Below the pieces are notes generated by a model that saw only the letters and a program-made list of their open reading frames with translations, was not told where the DNA came from and searched no databases. A program made the translations under genes and the position numbers. Shown one piece after another: positions 42,484 through 51,438 of a stretch of 64,000 nt of DNA; the first letter of the stretch is position 1; every line of letters begins with the position of its first letter. This DNA comes from Maricaulis sp017643475 (lineage in GTDB: Bacteria; Pseudomonadota; Alphaproteobacteria; Caulobacterales; Maricaulaceae), in the NCBI RefSeq assembly GCF_047123815.1, contig NZ_CP138920.1, positions 620,001 to 684,000 on the forward strand, read 5' to 3'.

Positions 42484-43869
42484 TCAGCCGTTGGATTCTT
42501 CAGCGTGACGAGCGACCAGACCAGCGGCCTGCTCTTCCAGGACAGCCTGGACACCACGCGCGAAGCTGGCTGCGAAGCTGTGAATGAACAGCAGCGGAAT
42601 GGCAGCAATAAGGCCAAGCACCGTGGTCATCAGGGCTTCCGAGATACCACCGGCCATTACGCGCGGGTCACCCGTACCGAAGAGGGTAATCTGCGTGAAG
42701 GTCTTGATCATACCGGTAACCGTACCGAGCAGACCCAGCAGCGGAGCAATACCGGCAGCCAGCTTCAGGAAGTTCAGACCGAAGTCGAGCTTCGGCGTTT
42801 CCTGCAGGATGGCGTTGTCGAGCTTCAGCTCGATCGTCTCGGTGTCACGATCCTTGACGGATTCATAAGCGAGCATGACACGGCCCAGCGGGTTGGACTT
42901 GGATGCCTTGGACTTGCGCTTCTGACCGCTGACAGCAGCTTGCGTCGTGAACAGCATGAAGATGCGGAACAGACCGAAAGCAGCAGACAGGACCAGCAGG
43001 CCGATGATCACCAGACCAACATTACCGGACTGGTCGATACGCTCGGAAATATCCGGAACGTCCTTGTAGATGTCGAGAAGCGGTCCACGGGACGGGTCGA
43101 GCACGCCCATGACAACTTCACCGGCATCAGCGCTGTACATGGCAGATGCACCGGACACGAACTGTGCCGGGGGCTGGCGAGCCAGGTCGGACAGACGCCA
43201 GATATTGGTGCCATCTTCCTGGGACCACAGCGCGAAACGCTGATTGTTGTTGTGGTTGGACCAGGCAACAAACGGACCAACACGGGTAACCGTGGTCGGC
43301 TCACCGCCATTGACGCCGTAGACAACGCTTTGGAAGTTCACAACGCGCTGCTGCTGGATCATTTCCTCGATCACGCGGCGCGGGATGAAGTCCAGCTCGG
43401 CACGCGTCGGCAGAACATTGGAGTTCGCCAGAGAATCAAGGGCGTCAGCACGACCCGGGAATTGAGCGGAAACAATCGAGCTGTCGATCTGAGCGGCAAA
43501 TTCGCCGGCGACCTGGCGAGCGGTACCGAAGACTTCACCGAACGCACCCTGGCGCTGGCGAAGGATGTCAGCCTGCTCGTCGATCGCGATCTGGTTGGCG
43601 TCGAACTGAGCGGACAGCTGATCCGCCTGACGCTCGAGCGCCGACAGTTCACCGCGAGCCTGAGACAGCAGTGCGGACTGCTGATTGCGCGAGCCGGTGA
43701 ACTCGTTGAGGCGCTGCTGGTTTTCCTGGCTGGCTTCACGCGTGTCCTGACGGACGCGGTTCAGCAGCTCGTTAAGAGACGTGGCCGGCTGCGTCTGTGC
43801 GACAACGCCGGAGGACAGGGCAACGCCGAGAGACATTGCAGCTGCGAGAATTTTCATCGTCGTTTTCAT
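42484..43869 (-). CDS. ttpC: TtpC-like MotA/TolQ/ExbB family protein
   Basis: 461 residues. A signal peptide (MKILAAAMSLGVALSSGVVAQ) and a long periplasmic coiled coil (30-110, NELLNRVRQDTREASQENQQ) precede a membrane helix near 285-310 and an ExbB-like domain with LLGLLGTVTGMIKTFTQITLF (about 375-395). That plan (periplasmic coiled coil plus ExbB domain) is that of TtpC, an essential extra component of the Vibrio TonB2 system. It is the second gene of the operon, after DUF3450. Confidence 0.9.
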   Translation of the reverse strand: MKTTMKILAAAMSLGVALSSGVVAQTQPATSLNELLNRVRQDTREASQENQQRLNEFTGSRNQQSALLSQARGELSALERQADQLSAQFDANQIAIDEQADILRQRQGAFGEVFGTARQVAGEFAAQIDSSIVSAQFPGRADALDSLANSNVLPTRAELDFIPRRVIEEMIQQQRVVNFQSVVYGVNGGEPTTVTRVGPFVAWSNHNNNQRFALWSQEDGTNIWRLSDLARQPPAQFVSGASAMYSADAGEVVMGVLDPSRGPLLDIYKDVPDISERIDQSGNVGLVIIGLLVLSAAFGLFRIFMLFTTQAAVSGQKRKSKASKSNPLGRVMLAYESVKDRDTETIELKLDNAILQETPKLDFGLNFLKLAAGIAPLLGLLGTVTGMIKTFTQITLFGTGDPRVMAGGISEALMTTVLGLIAAIPLLFIHSFAASFARGVQAVLEEQAAGLVARHAEESNG

Positions 43870-43893
43870 CGTTCTACTCTCCGAACCTGACCG

Positions 43894-44688
43894 TTATTGC
43901 GCGGCCGACGGGCCCGGAAGCGGGACCAGGAAGACAGACGGGGTCGTGACTTCTTCCGCGATGCGGAAGGCACGGTTTACGTTGGACAGGGCACTGGACG
44001 GAACGTCCTGGTAGCCGGAAGCACCTGCATAGAGGATCGAGAGGCTCTGGTCCGTGCGAGACTTGCGGATCAAGGCAACGCGGCCGATGCGCAGTACGTC
44101 AACGATCACCGGAGCGCCGTCTTCGAGAACCGTTTCCTCGAACACGACAACGGAGCGGCCGTAGGACGCTTCGATTTCATAGGCGTTCAGGATCACGCGA
44201 TAGCGCTCGGCCTGGGAGACCTCGGCATCGTCAACGAGCTCGTAGAGACGCTCGATGCGAGCGCGGCGACCATCTTCACCTTCAAGGTTGAAAGGCAGGT
44301 CGAGGTTCACAAACTGGTCAAGCTGCACAACCATTTCACGCATCATCGGAGCGAGGTCACGCTCGATATTGTCAACGCGTTCGATCTGCTGCTGCAGGGA
44401 GGTCAGCTCGTTCTCCTGCGAACGGATGAAAACCTGCTGCTGTTCAACGAACAGGCGCTGGGATTCGATCTGCTGCAGCAGAGCGCGATATTCCAGTTCA
44501 ATGTCCGTACGCTGGTCATCGAGTCGATCGACCTGCTGCTGGGTCTCACGACCGTTATTCGTGCTCTGCTCTGCAACGTCCAGCGTCTGGTTGAGCACCG
44601 CGCTTTGCGCGCTAGCGACACCCCCAAAGGCTGCCGTCGCAACCGCCGCCATAAGCGACGCGCGAACCAAATTCTTCAAGTTCACCAT
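43894..44688 (-). CDS. DUF3450 periplasmic coiled-coil protein of the TonB locus
   Basis: 264 residues from ATG 44688, which has GAGGCGAG upstream; the frame's earlier TTG at 44709 is not preferred. Signal peptide (LVRASLMAAVATAAFGGVASAQ), long coiled coil (40-115, ETQQQVDRLDDQRTDIE) and a beta-rich domain with YRVILNAYEIEASYGRSVVVF and LRIGRVALIRKS. DUF3450 regularly precedes ttpC. It is probably a periplasmic partner of TtpC. Confidence 0.9.
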   Translation of the reverse strand: MVNLKNLVRASLMAAVATAAFGGVASAQSAVLNQTLDVAEQSTNNGRETQQQVDRLDDQRTDIELEYRALLQQIESQRLFVEQQQVFIRSQENELTSLQQQIERVDNIERDLAPMMREMVVQLDQFVNLDLPFNLEGEDGRRARIERLYELVDDAEVSQAERYRVILNAYEIEASYGRSVVVFEETVLEDGAPVIVDVLRIGRVALIRKSRTDQSLSILYAGASGYQDVPSSALSNVNRAFRIAEEVTTPSVFLVPLPGPSAAQ

Positions 44689-45211
44689 TTCTCGCCTCAC
44701 AATGGTCAATGCGGGTCCCCATACGAGATTCCCGCTTACTAATTTCGTGCTGAACCGGCGTCAGCCTGCCGGTTTGGCCCCCTACCCTAAATTCAAACGG
44801 CACTGCCGCCGTCGTCTATAACGCCGACATAGCGCTTATTTCTGGATGAGTGGTTACCGAGCCTGTTGAAACTGCAGTTCACTCACATCGCGATGGTTGC
44901 TCCACCGACTCATAGGCGCAGACACGCCGCTTGAAATTTGGATGAACGCTAACACCAGCAAAGTGCGGCGATCAATAGAGCAATGTGGGCGGAACCGTCC
45001 CATAACTGCGCTTTTTCGGCCCAAATTCGCCTGACAGGACGCGCAATTTTCGTGAACTCGCCTGCAGATAGCAGATTGCGAAAGCTTGAAATCTGCCTGT
45101 GGCTACAATGATAATTTATCCATCACCCGTGTCTCAAAGAGCACGAAAACGGGCACAAACATTAAATTTCAGGCCTCGCCTGAAAAACGCGTACAAATTT
45201 TCTTGAAGAGT
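44689..45211. other. 523-base gene-free leader region of the TonB locus
   Basis: No open frame supported by a start and codon use was found. The region is AT-richer than the coding flanks and probably holds the promoter of the DUF3450-ttpC operon. An inverted repeat GATAA-T-TTATC sits at 45110-45120, but its distance from the start (about 420 bases) and partial match do not justify calling it a Fur site. Confidence 0.5.
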
Positions 45212-45286
45212 TGGCTGGGGCACCAGGATTCGAACCTGGGAATGTCGGTACCAAAAACCGATGCCTTACCACTTGGCGATGCCCCA
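45212..45286 (-). tRNA. tRNA-Gln (anticodon TTG)
   Basis: Read on the minus strand: acceptor TGGGGCA pairs with TGCCCCA, D-arm with AAGTGGTAAGGC, anticodon stem TCGGT/ACCGA with loop TTTTGGT (anticodon TTG), T-arm CCAGGTTCGAATCCTGG, discriminator G and encoded CCA. It reads CAA/CAG codons. Confidence 0.95.
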
Positions 45287-45489
45287 ACCGGTTCCGCGTT
45301 TCCAGCGGAGCGGGCTAAATAACGACTCGGCTCAAATGATGCAACGGGTCTGTGCGGTAAAATGCCGTTCAATTGCAGACGCGTGCTCAAATACCAGTGC
45401 AATCGGCCACTGCTGCACTTCATGTGCGGCTGGCTGATATTAGCGCGTTGCACCTACCAACATTGTTGGCTATAAGCCGCGCCTCGGTT

Positions 45490-45566
45490 CGGAGTGTAGC
45501 TCAGCCTGGTAGAGCACTGTCTTCGGGAGGCAGGGGTCGTGAGTTCGAATCTCGCCACTCCGACCA
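45490..45566 (+). tRNA. tRNA-Pro (anticodon CGG)
   Basis: 77 bases including CCA. Acceptor CGGAGTG/CACTCCG, D-arm AGCTCAGCCTGGTAGAGC, anticodon arm CTGTC-TTCGGGA-GGCAG (anticodon CGG), variable loop, T-arm GTGAGTTCGAATCTCGC. It reads the CCG codon. It is divergent from tRNA-Gln, with about 200 bases between them in which no gene is seen. Confidence 0.95.
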
Positions 45567-45771
45567 TTCATTTTCCCGCCCTTCATCAACATCCCCTGCG
45601 GCCTTTCGGTCACGCTGTGCGATATTGATTCGTGCGTGGACACATTCCCTCGCAATCCCCCTCGACCGTGCCGTTCAGGAGCACTAGTTTCCCTCCAAAG
45701 GCGGACCGGATCTTGCAGTTTTCTGGTGCAAGCCGGGCGGATCGCTGTGTCAGCGACATTAAGGGGTTAAA

Positions 45772-47556
45772 ATGAAACAGTTCTGGATCACCTTCTTTGG
45801 TTCGATCTTTGGTGTGATTGTCGGGTCAGTTCTGGCCGTCATCGTATTTACGATCATGTTGTTCTCGCTCTTTGCGTCAGCCATGAGCAGCGCAGAGAAA
45901 GAAGTGGCGCTGCCGGTCGACGGCATCGTGCTGGAGCTGGATCTGCGGACCGGCCGTCTCGACAGCCCGTCGAGCTCGCCCTTCGCCTTTTCCGAGCCGC
46001 TGTCTGTCGTGGACGTCGTGCGCACGCTGGAGCGCGCCGAAGCCGATGAGCGCGTCCAGGGCCTCTTCATCCGCGCCAACGAATTCGGCATGTCCCCGGC
46101 CACCGCCGAGGAAATCCGCACCGCGATCACCAATTTCCAGGCGAGCGGTCGTTTTGTCATGACCCACGCCCAGGGTTTTGAAGGCACGTCACTGACCGGA
46201 TACTATGCCGTTGCTGCGTCCGACGAGATCTGGCTGCAGGATACGGCCAGCTTCACGCCAGCGGGCCTCGCTGCCGAAATCACCTTCCTGGGCGGCCTGT
46301 TCGACCAGTTCGATGCGGTGCCCCAGTTCGAACAATTCTATGAGTACAAGAACGCTGCCAACCAATACGTCGAAACCGGCCTGACCGAAGCGCATCGTGA
46401 GGCCATGACCTCCTACATGACCTCGATCTATGACACGGCCGTTGCCTCGATCGCTGATGATCGCGATCAGTCTGTCACCGATATCACCGGCGTTTTTGAA
46501 ACTGCACCGCACACGGCCGAGACCGCTCAGGAAGCGGGCATGATCGACCGCCTTGGCCACGTCGTGGAAGCCCGCGAAGCGGCCCTCGCCCGTGCGGGCG
46601 CAGGCTCCAGTGCCGTGTCCATCTATGACTACGCCCAGGCACCGGCCGACTTCAGCTCGGCTCCGGTCATCGCCCTCATCGAGGGCCAGGGCGCCATCGT
46701 CACCGGTTCCGGCGCAGCCGGTCCGTTTGGCGGCACGGACATGATCGGCGGCGACGCGATGTCCGAGAACATCCTCGCGGCAGCGGAAGACTCGAATGTC
46801 CGCGCCATCGTCATCCGCGTTGATTCCGGTGGCGGTTCCGCAATCGCCTCCGACCAGATCTGGCACGCCGTCATCCGCGCCCGCGAAGCCGGCAAGCCGG
46901 TTGTCATCTCCATGGCCAATGCGGCCGCGTCGGGTGGTTACTACCTGGCCGCGCCGGCGGACTACATCATTGCTCACGCCACCACCATCACCGGTTCCAT
47001 CGGTGTTCTGGGGGGCAAGGTCGATCTTTCCGGCACCTATGCCCGCCTGGGTCTGAACACTGAGTCTGTTTCCGTCGGCGGCGAGTATGCAACCGCATTC
47101 TCGGGCCAGCAGAGCTGGACGGAAAGCCAGCGCGAGGCCTATCGCACCCAGATGGAAGACATCTACGAGGACTTCACCTCACGCGTGGCCGATGGACGTG
47201 ACCTGCCGCTCGAGCGCGTGCTGGAAATTGCCCGTGGCCGTGTCTGGACCGGCGCCCAGGCGCTGGACCTGGGTCTGGTCGACGAGATCGGCGGCTTCCG
47301 TGACGCTATTGGCGCCGCCAAGGAACTGGCCGGTATCGCACCGGAAGGTGAGATCCGCCTGCGCCGCTATCCGGAACCGCTGACCGGTTTCGAGGCCTTC
47401 CAACAGCTGTTCGGCGTTTCCGCTGACAGCGCCGAGGCCATGGCACGCATGAATGCGCTGATGGACCTGCCGGAAGTCCAGGCCGCCGTGGAAGCACGCC
47501 AGCAGATGGATGCCCGCGGCGTCCAGCTCCGCTCTACGGCCCCGCAACCGCGCTAG
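45772..47556 (+). CDS. sppA: signal peptide peptidase SppA (67K type)
   Basis: 594 residues, the double-domain type. An N-terminal membrane anchor (SIFGVIVGSVLAVIVFTIML) is followed by two S49 domains. The general base Lys193 lies in EYKNAANQYVETGLTEAHR and the nucleophile Ser387 in MANAAASGGYYLA. These act at the membrane to digest cleaved signal peptides. A terminator follows. Confidence 0.94.
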   Translation: MKQFWITFFGSIFGVIVGSVLAVIVFTIMLFSLFASAMSSAEKEVALPVDGIVLELDLRTGRLDSPSSSPFAFSEPLSVVDVVRTLERAEADERVQGLFIRANEFGMSPATAEEIRTAITNFQASGRFVMTHAQGFEGTSLTGYYAVAASDEIWLQDTASFTPAGLAAEITFLGGLFDQFDAVPQFEQFYEYKNAANQYVETGLTEAHREAMTSYMTSIYDTAVASIADDRDQSVTDITGVFETAPHTAETAQEAGMIDRLGHVVEAREAALARAGAGSSAVSIYDYAQAPADFSSAPVIALIEGQGAIVTGSGAAGPFGGTDMIGGDAMSENILAAAEDSNVRAIVIRVDSGGGSAIASDQIWHAVIRAREAGKPVVISMANAAASGGYYLAAPADYIIAHATTITGSIGVLGGKVDLSGTYARLGLNTESVSVGGEYATAFSGQQSWTESQREAYRTQMEDIYEDFTSRVADGRDLPLERVLEIARGRVWTGAQALDLGLVDEIGGFRDAIGAAKELAGIAPEGEIRLRRYPEPLTGFEAFQQLFGVSADSAEAMARMNALMDLPEVQAAVEARQQMDARGVQLRSTAPQPR

Positions 47557-47581
47557 GCCGAACGCCATATCCAAAAAGAAA

Positions 47582-47609
47582 GGGCCCGCTGATCGGCGGG
47601 CCCTTTTTT
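47582..47609. terminator. bidirectional terminator between sppA and the DUF3667 gene
   Basis: GGGCCCGC / GCGGGCCC (eight pairs, 47582-47589 and 47596-47603) followed by TTTTTT on the plus strand; A-rich sequence on its left gives a T-run on the minus strand too. It can end both convergent genes. Confidence 0.88.
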
Positions 47610-47638
47610 GTGACACGTTCTTGTGGAGGCGTGCCGCC

Positions 47639-48883
47639 CTAGCCGCTGAGAAAGGCAAGGAACAGCGCGATGATCGTGCCAATAGCCAGCAGGATCGAAT
47701 AGGCGAAGTTGAGCACAATCACCCGCAAGGCCGATGAAAACCGGCCATGATCATAAACCCGCCGGTGTATCCGGTAGAGGTAGAAATTCGACCATATCAA
47801 CAGGATGAATATCGCCCAGCCGGCACCGATGATGGCTGAAATCCCCATTGTGACCAGCATGAACAGGTACAAGAAGGCATGGAAATGCAATGAAACGACC
47901 ATGTGATCGTAGAAAAAATAGCCGCGCTTGTAGAAATGCATGAAGGCCAGCAGGAAGCCGTATACCGGCACCATGATGAACATCACGCGCGGGATCCACT
48001 TTTCCAGCTCACGCCGCATCAGCTGGCCGTCGTCGTTGATCACGCTCTCGGCCTGGTCCGCCAGGAAACGGCGAATCTCCAGCGGCATGTCTGATATATC
48101 TTCGCCGACACTGACCGAGACTCCCTCTTCCAGCTCGATCACGCCGCCCGGAACCGCCTCGGCATCACCTTCATCTGAGGTTTCAGCTACCAGTTCGGGG
48201 TACAGTTCAGGGACCAGTGCGACACGCACGCCATTGATCGCGCTTTCTTTCCAGTTCTCTTCCTGCGCAGCTTGCACAACGGGGTCAGAGGCAACTTCGG
48301 CAAGCGCTTCGCGCCCCGCTTCGGCTGCTGAAAGCGCCTGGTCTATCTCCTCCCCCGACATGCCGGCAGCTTCCATCTGCTCCCGCGCCGTCACCAAGCC
48401 CTGTTCGACAGCTGCCTGCTGAGCCTCGATCTCAGCAGCAGTCGGAGCATCTCCGAAATCCATATTCGTCGCACCGAACACGACCAAGAAGAACAGAACA
48501 CTCGCCGTCAGATAGAGACGGAACGGCATCACATAACGTGCGCGCACGCCGGACAGGTATTGGCGGGTGATATGGCCGGGGCGGTAAAGCAGCGGCGGGA
48601 TGGTGCGCCACATGCGGCCTTCGAAACCGAAAAGACCGTCAAAGATCTCGGTCAGCAATTCCCACACCGGTCGATGGAAACTGTCCGCCGTCTGGCCACA
48701 GCTGTGACAGACCGGCCCCGACAATTGCGTGCCGCAATTCGAGCACGTGCCCTCGGCTGTGGGAGACTGGAATGCGCTGTCGCGATTCCGCTTGGTACGT
48801 TTGGACGCGTGGATCGCGTCCTCGATCTCGCCGGCTCCAGAGCCGGCGATAATCGCATCAGTTACTGTGTCTGCGCCCGACAT
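47639..48883 (-). CDS. DUF3667 domain-containing membrane protein
   Basis: 414 residues. The N-terminus has a zinc-ribbon-like CSNCGTQLSGPVCHSCGQ followed by HRPVWELLTEIFDGLFGFEGRMWRTI, the DUF3667 signature. Four or five membrane helices, the first pair separated by a long acidic soluble region (about 150-290). Function is unknown. Cysteines suggest metal binding on the cytoplasmic side. Confidence 0.85.
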   Translation of the reverse strand: MSGADTVTDAIIAGSGAGEIEDAIHASKRTKRNRDSAFQSPTAEGTCSNCGTQLSGPVCHSCGQTADSFHRPVWELLTEIFDGLFGFEGRMWRTIPPLLYRPGHITRQYLSGVRARYVMPFRLYLTASVLFFLVVFGATNMDFGDAPTAAEIEAQQAAVEQGLVTAREQMEAAGMSGEEIDQALSAAEAGREALAEVASDPVVQAAQEENWKESAINGVRVALVPELYPELVAETSDEGDAEAVPGGVIELEEGVSVSVGEDISDMPLEIRRFLADQAESVINDDGQLMRRELEKWIPRVMFIMVPVYGFLLAFMHFYKRGYFFYDHMVVSLHFHAFLYLFMLVTMGISAIIGAGWAIFILLIWSNFYLYRIHRRVYDHGRFSSALRVIVLNFAYSILLAIGTIIALFLAFLSG

Positions 48884-48951
48884 ATCCCTACCCCGACCTG
48901 CGCTATACTTGCGTACAGGCTAGGTCGGGTCGGGATTGTCTGCAAGGCGAC

Positions 48952-50574
48952 TTATTCTGCTGCTTCGACGTCGTTGAAGCAGATGTAGCGCGAACGGTGG
49001 ATGTTGACGACATTGTCGACCCAGCCTGTGACGCGCGGGCTGACCAGGTTCTTGTTGACATAAAACACGATCGGAATGATCGGCATGTCATCAATCATCA
49101 TCTGTTCCGCCTGGGCCATCATCTGGCCACGGGCCGCCAGGTCCAGCTCCTGGTTCGCGGCTGTGACCAGCGCATCATATTCCGGATTGTTATAGCGCGA
49201 GTAATTCATCGGCACTGACCGGAACTCCGCCAGGAAGAGGAAGTTGTACGGGTCATTATAGTCCGCGATCCAACCGCCATCAGCGACCTGGAAGTCGGAG
49301 GCGCGCAGATTGTCGTAATGGATCTGGGTATCGTTGACGATCAGCTCGGGGATGACCCACTCGGCGATTGACGACCAGTCATTCTGCACGACCGGCGCAA
49401 TACGCGGATTATCGCCCGTCGCCCGGTAGGTGTATTCGAAACGCAGCGGATTGTCCGGGCCATAACCGGCCGCCTCGAGGATCTCGCGCGCGGTTTCACG
49501 GCGCTGCTCAACCGGAATATTGGACCAGCTCGCAGCCACACCGCCCGGATAATTGGCCACGCCCGGCGGCACCATGGAATAGGCCGGCGGCTGACCGGCC
49601 TGGAGAATTTGTTCAGCGATGAAGGTCCGGTCGATGGCCATGCCCAGCGCATTGCGGACCTGGGCATCCTCGAACTGTTCCAGCTGGGTGTTCAGGGAGA
49701 AGTAGATCGTACCCATGAACGGATGAACGCGGACATATTCAGGGATTTCGCGCATCAGGAAGTCGAGCTGCTGGCCCGGGAATTCCATGTTCAGGTCCAG
49801 CTCGCCATTGCGAACGCGGCGGCTGGCCGCGCTGTTATCCACCGTCGGATAGAAGAAGACTTCATCCAGGCAGACATTCGAGTTGTCGAAGAAGTTCTCG
49901 TTGCGCACCAGGTGTACGTAGTTGTTCGTGCGCCAGTCAGAGAGGCGGAAGGCACCATTGGACTGGATGTTTTCCGGGCGCACCCATTCATCGCCATACT
50001 GTTCAACCACGTGCTGCGGCATCGGGAAGGCCGTGTAGTGCGTCAGCAGGCCCGGCAGGTAGGGCGCCGGATTTTCCAGGGAAATCTCCAGCGTCCGGTC
50101 GTCAATCGCACGAACACCGATCTGGTCCGGGGAGATCTCACCACGGCTGGCTGCGGCAATGCCCTCGATCGGGAACAGCAGCGAAACATATTGGGCGCCG
50201 GTCTGCGGATCGGAAATACGACGCAGGGAGAACACGAAATCGCTGGCCGTGACCGGCTCGCCATCCGACCAGAGAGCTTCACGCAAGGTGAAGGTCCAGG
50301 TCAGGCCGTCCTCGGCAACTTCCCAGCTCTCGGCCATGCCCGGAATGGGCGAACCGCTGGCATCCTCGGTGAACAGGCCGACGAACATGTCGCCGATGAT
50401 ATTGTTCTCCCAGGTGCCGCTGGCACGGTGCGGGTCAAGCGAAAGAGGCTCGGCATTGTTACCGCGGTGAAGCGTAACGGAATCACTATTGTTCGGCTGT
50501 CCGCCGCCGCAGGCCGCCAGGGCCAGCAGTGATGTGGTTACAAGAGCGGCTTTGATGATACGATTGCGCAGCAC
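48952..50574 (-). CDS. oppA: oligopeptide ABC transporter substrate-binding lipoprotein
   Basis: 540 residues. Lipoprotein signal ends in LALAACGGG (Cys22). SBP_bac_5 signature: HRGNNAEPLSLDPHRASG, TWTFTLREALWSDGEPVTASDFVFSLRR, VRNALGMAIDRTFIAEQIL, RFEYTYRATGDN. Binds peptides at the inner membrane for the OppBC permease. It is separated from oppBC by a plus-strand gene. Confidence 0.92.
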   Translation of the reverse strand: MLRNRIIKAALVTTSLLALAACGGGQPNNSDSVTLHRGNNAEPLSLDPHRASGTWENNIIGDMFVGLFTEDASGSPIPGMAESWEVAEDGLTWTFTLREALWSDGEPVTASDFVFSLRRISDPQTGAQYVSLLFPIEGIAAASRGEISPDQIGVRAIDDRTLEISLENPAPYLPGLLTHYTAFPMPQHVVEQYGDEWVRPENIQSNGAFRLSDWRTNNYVHLVRNENFFDNSNVCLDEVFFYPTVDNSAASRRVRNGELDLNMEFPGQQLDFLMREIPEYVRVHPFMGTIYFSLNTQLEQFEDAQVRNALGMAIDRTFIAEQILQAGQPPAYSMVPPGVANYPGGVAASWSNIPVEQRRETAREILEAAGYGPDNPLRFEYTYRATGDNPRIAPVVQNDWSSIAEWVIPELIVNDTQIHYDNLRASDFQVADGGWIADYNDPYNFLFLAEFRSVPMNYSRYNNPEYDALVTAANQELDLAARGQMMAQAEQMMIDDMPIIPIVFYVNKNLVSPRVTGWVDNVVNIHRSRYICFNDVEAAE

Positions 50575-50699
50575 GGTTTCGGTCTCCCCTCCGACACGTG
50601 AAAAATGATTTCAGCGGTAGTTCTAGACTATCGTCGCCAAGTGGTCGACAGTCGCACACCGCTTGTGAATGGCAAATAAACGCCCGTACTGGAGTGTCA

Positions 50700-51368
50700 A
50701 TGATGAATTCCCGCCTTTCGATCCTGCTCGCCTGCTCGACGGGCCTGACCGCACTGATTGCGGCACCCGCGCTGGCACAGGACAATACGCGCGATGCCCT
50801 GATCGCCTGCCGCGGCGAGAGCGACAGCCTTGCTCGCCTGGTTTGTTACGATCGCATCGTGGAACAGATGTCCCGTGACAGCCAATTCGGTCAACGCGAA
50901 TCGCGTGTCGCTGACGCGGCCGGGGCCGCCGCAGAGGCCGCACCGGAACGCCGCCGCCTGATCCCGCGGGTTCGTCTCCCCGGTTTTGGCAATCGTGACG
51001 AGGAACGCGCCGTCGCCGAAGCCGATCGCGGAGATGACGCCGTCGCGGAGTTCGGCTCGCGCCCGGTGCGTGAACCATCCCTGGCCGAAAGCGATATCGG
51101 GGGCGAGTCCCAGGTCGTCGAGCGCAATCGCGATGGTACGCCGGATACGGTGCGCATGCCGATCGCCAGCTATCGCGTTGTGGGTCTGGGCACGCATATC
51201 TTCACGATGGAGAACGGACAGGTCTGGCGTCAGACCGACGAGCGTGGCGTTCGCATTCCGCGCGGCGACATCTATGCCGAGATCAGCGAGGCTGCGCTGG
51301 ACAGCTACATGATGCGCATCAACGGCCAGGGCCGTTCCATCCGCGTCCGCCGCGTCGACAACCGCTAG
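50700..51368 (+). CDS. secreted hypothetical protein with CRxxx...LVCYD motif
   Basis: 222 residues, ATG 50700 or 50703 with GGAG upstream (the frame to 50598 is not preferred). Signal peptide (LSILLACSTGLTALIAAPALAQ). The mature N-terminus has ALIACRGESDSLARLVCYDRIV, a two-cysteine motif seen at the start of many secreted proteins. An Arg/Glu-rich linker precedes a C-terminal beta module (YRVVGLGTHIFTMENGQVWRQTD). Function not known. Sits between oppA and oppC on the opposite strand, its start divergent from oppA by 125 bases. Confidence 0.75.
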   Translation: MMNSRLSILLACSTGLTALIAAPALAQDNTRDALIACRGESDSLARLVCYDRIVEQMSRDSQFGQRESRVADAAGAAAEAAPERRRLIPRVRLPGFGNRDEERAVAEADRGDDAVAEFGSRPVREPSLAESDIGGESQVVERNRDGTPDTVRMPIASYRVVGLGTHIFTMENGQVWRQTDERGVRIPRGDIYAEISEAALDSYMMRINGQGRSIRVRRVDNR

Positions 51369-51395
51369 CCGACACAGGCTTTCCACAAAAGAAAA

Positions 51396-51421
51396 GGGCC
51401 GCTCGATGCGGCCCTTTTTTT
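51396..51421. terminator. bidirectional terminator between the secreted protein gene and oppC
   Basis: GGGCCGC / GCGGCCC (51396-51402, 51408-51414) with TTTTTTT after it on the plus strand and AAAA before it, giving TTTT on the minus strand. It ends the plus-strand gene and can also end oppBC transcription at 51439. Confidence 0.88.
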
Positions 51422-51438
51422 CATGTCCGGGGATGCGA

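Noticed and set aside
45110..45120. Fur-like site GATAA-T-TTATC upstream of the TonB locus
   Set aside because: Only an 11-base partial match and over 400 bases from the first gene; not enough to call iron regulation.
45470..45655. 61-codon minus-strand frame overlapping tRNA-Pro
   Set aside because: Reads through the complement of the tRNA, a known source of false small proteins.
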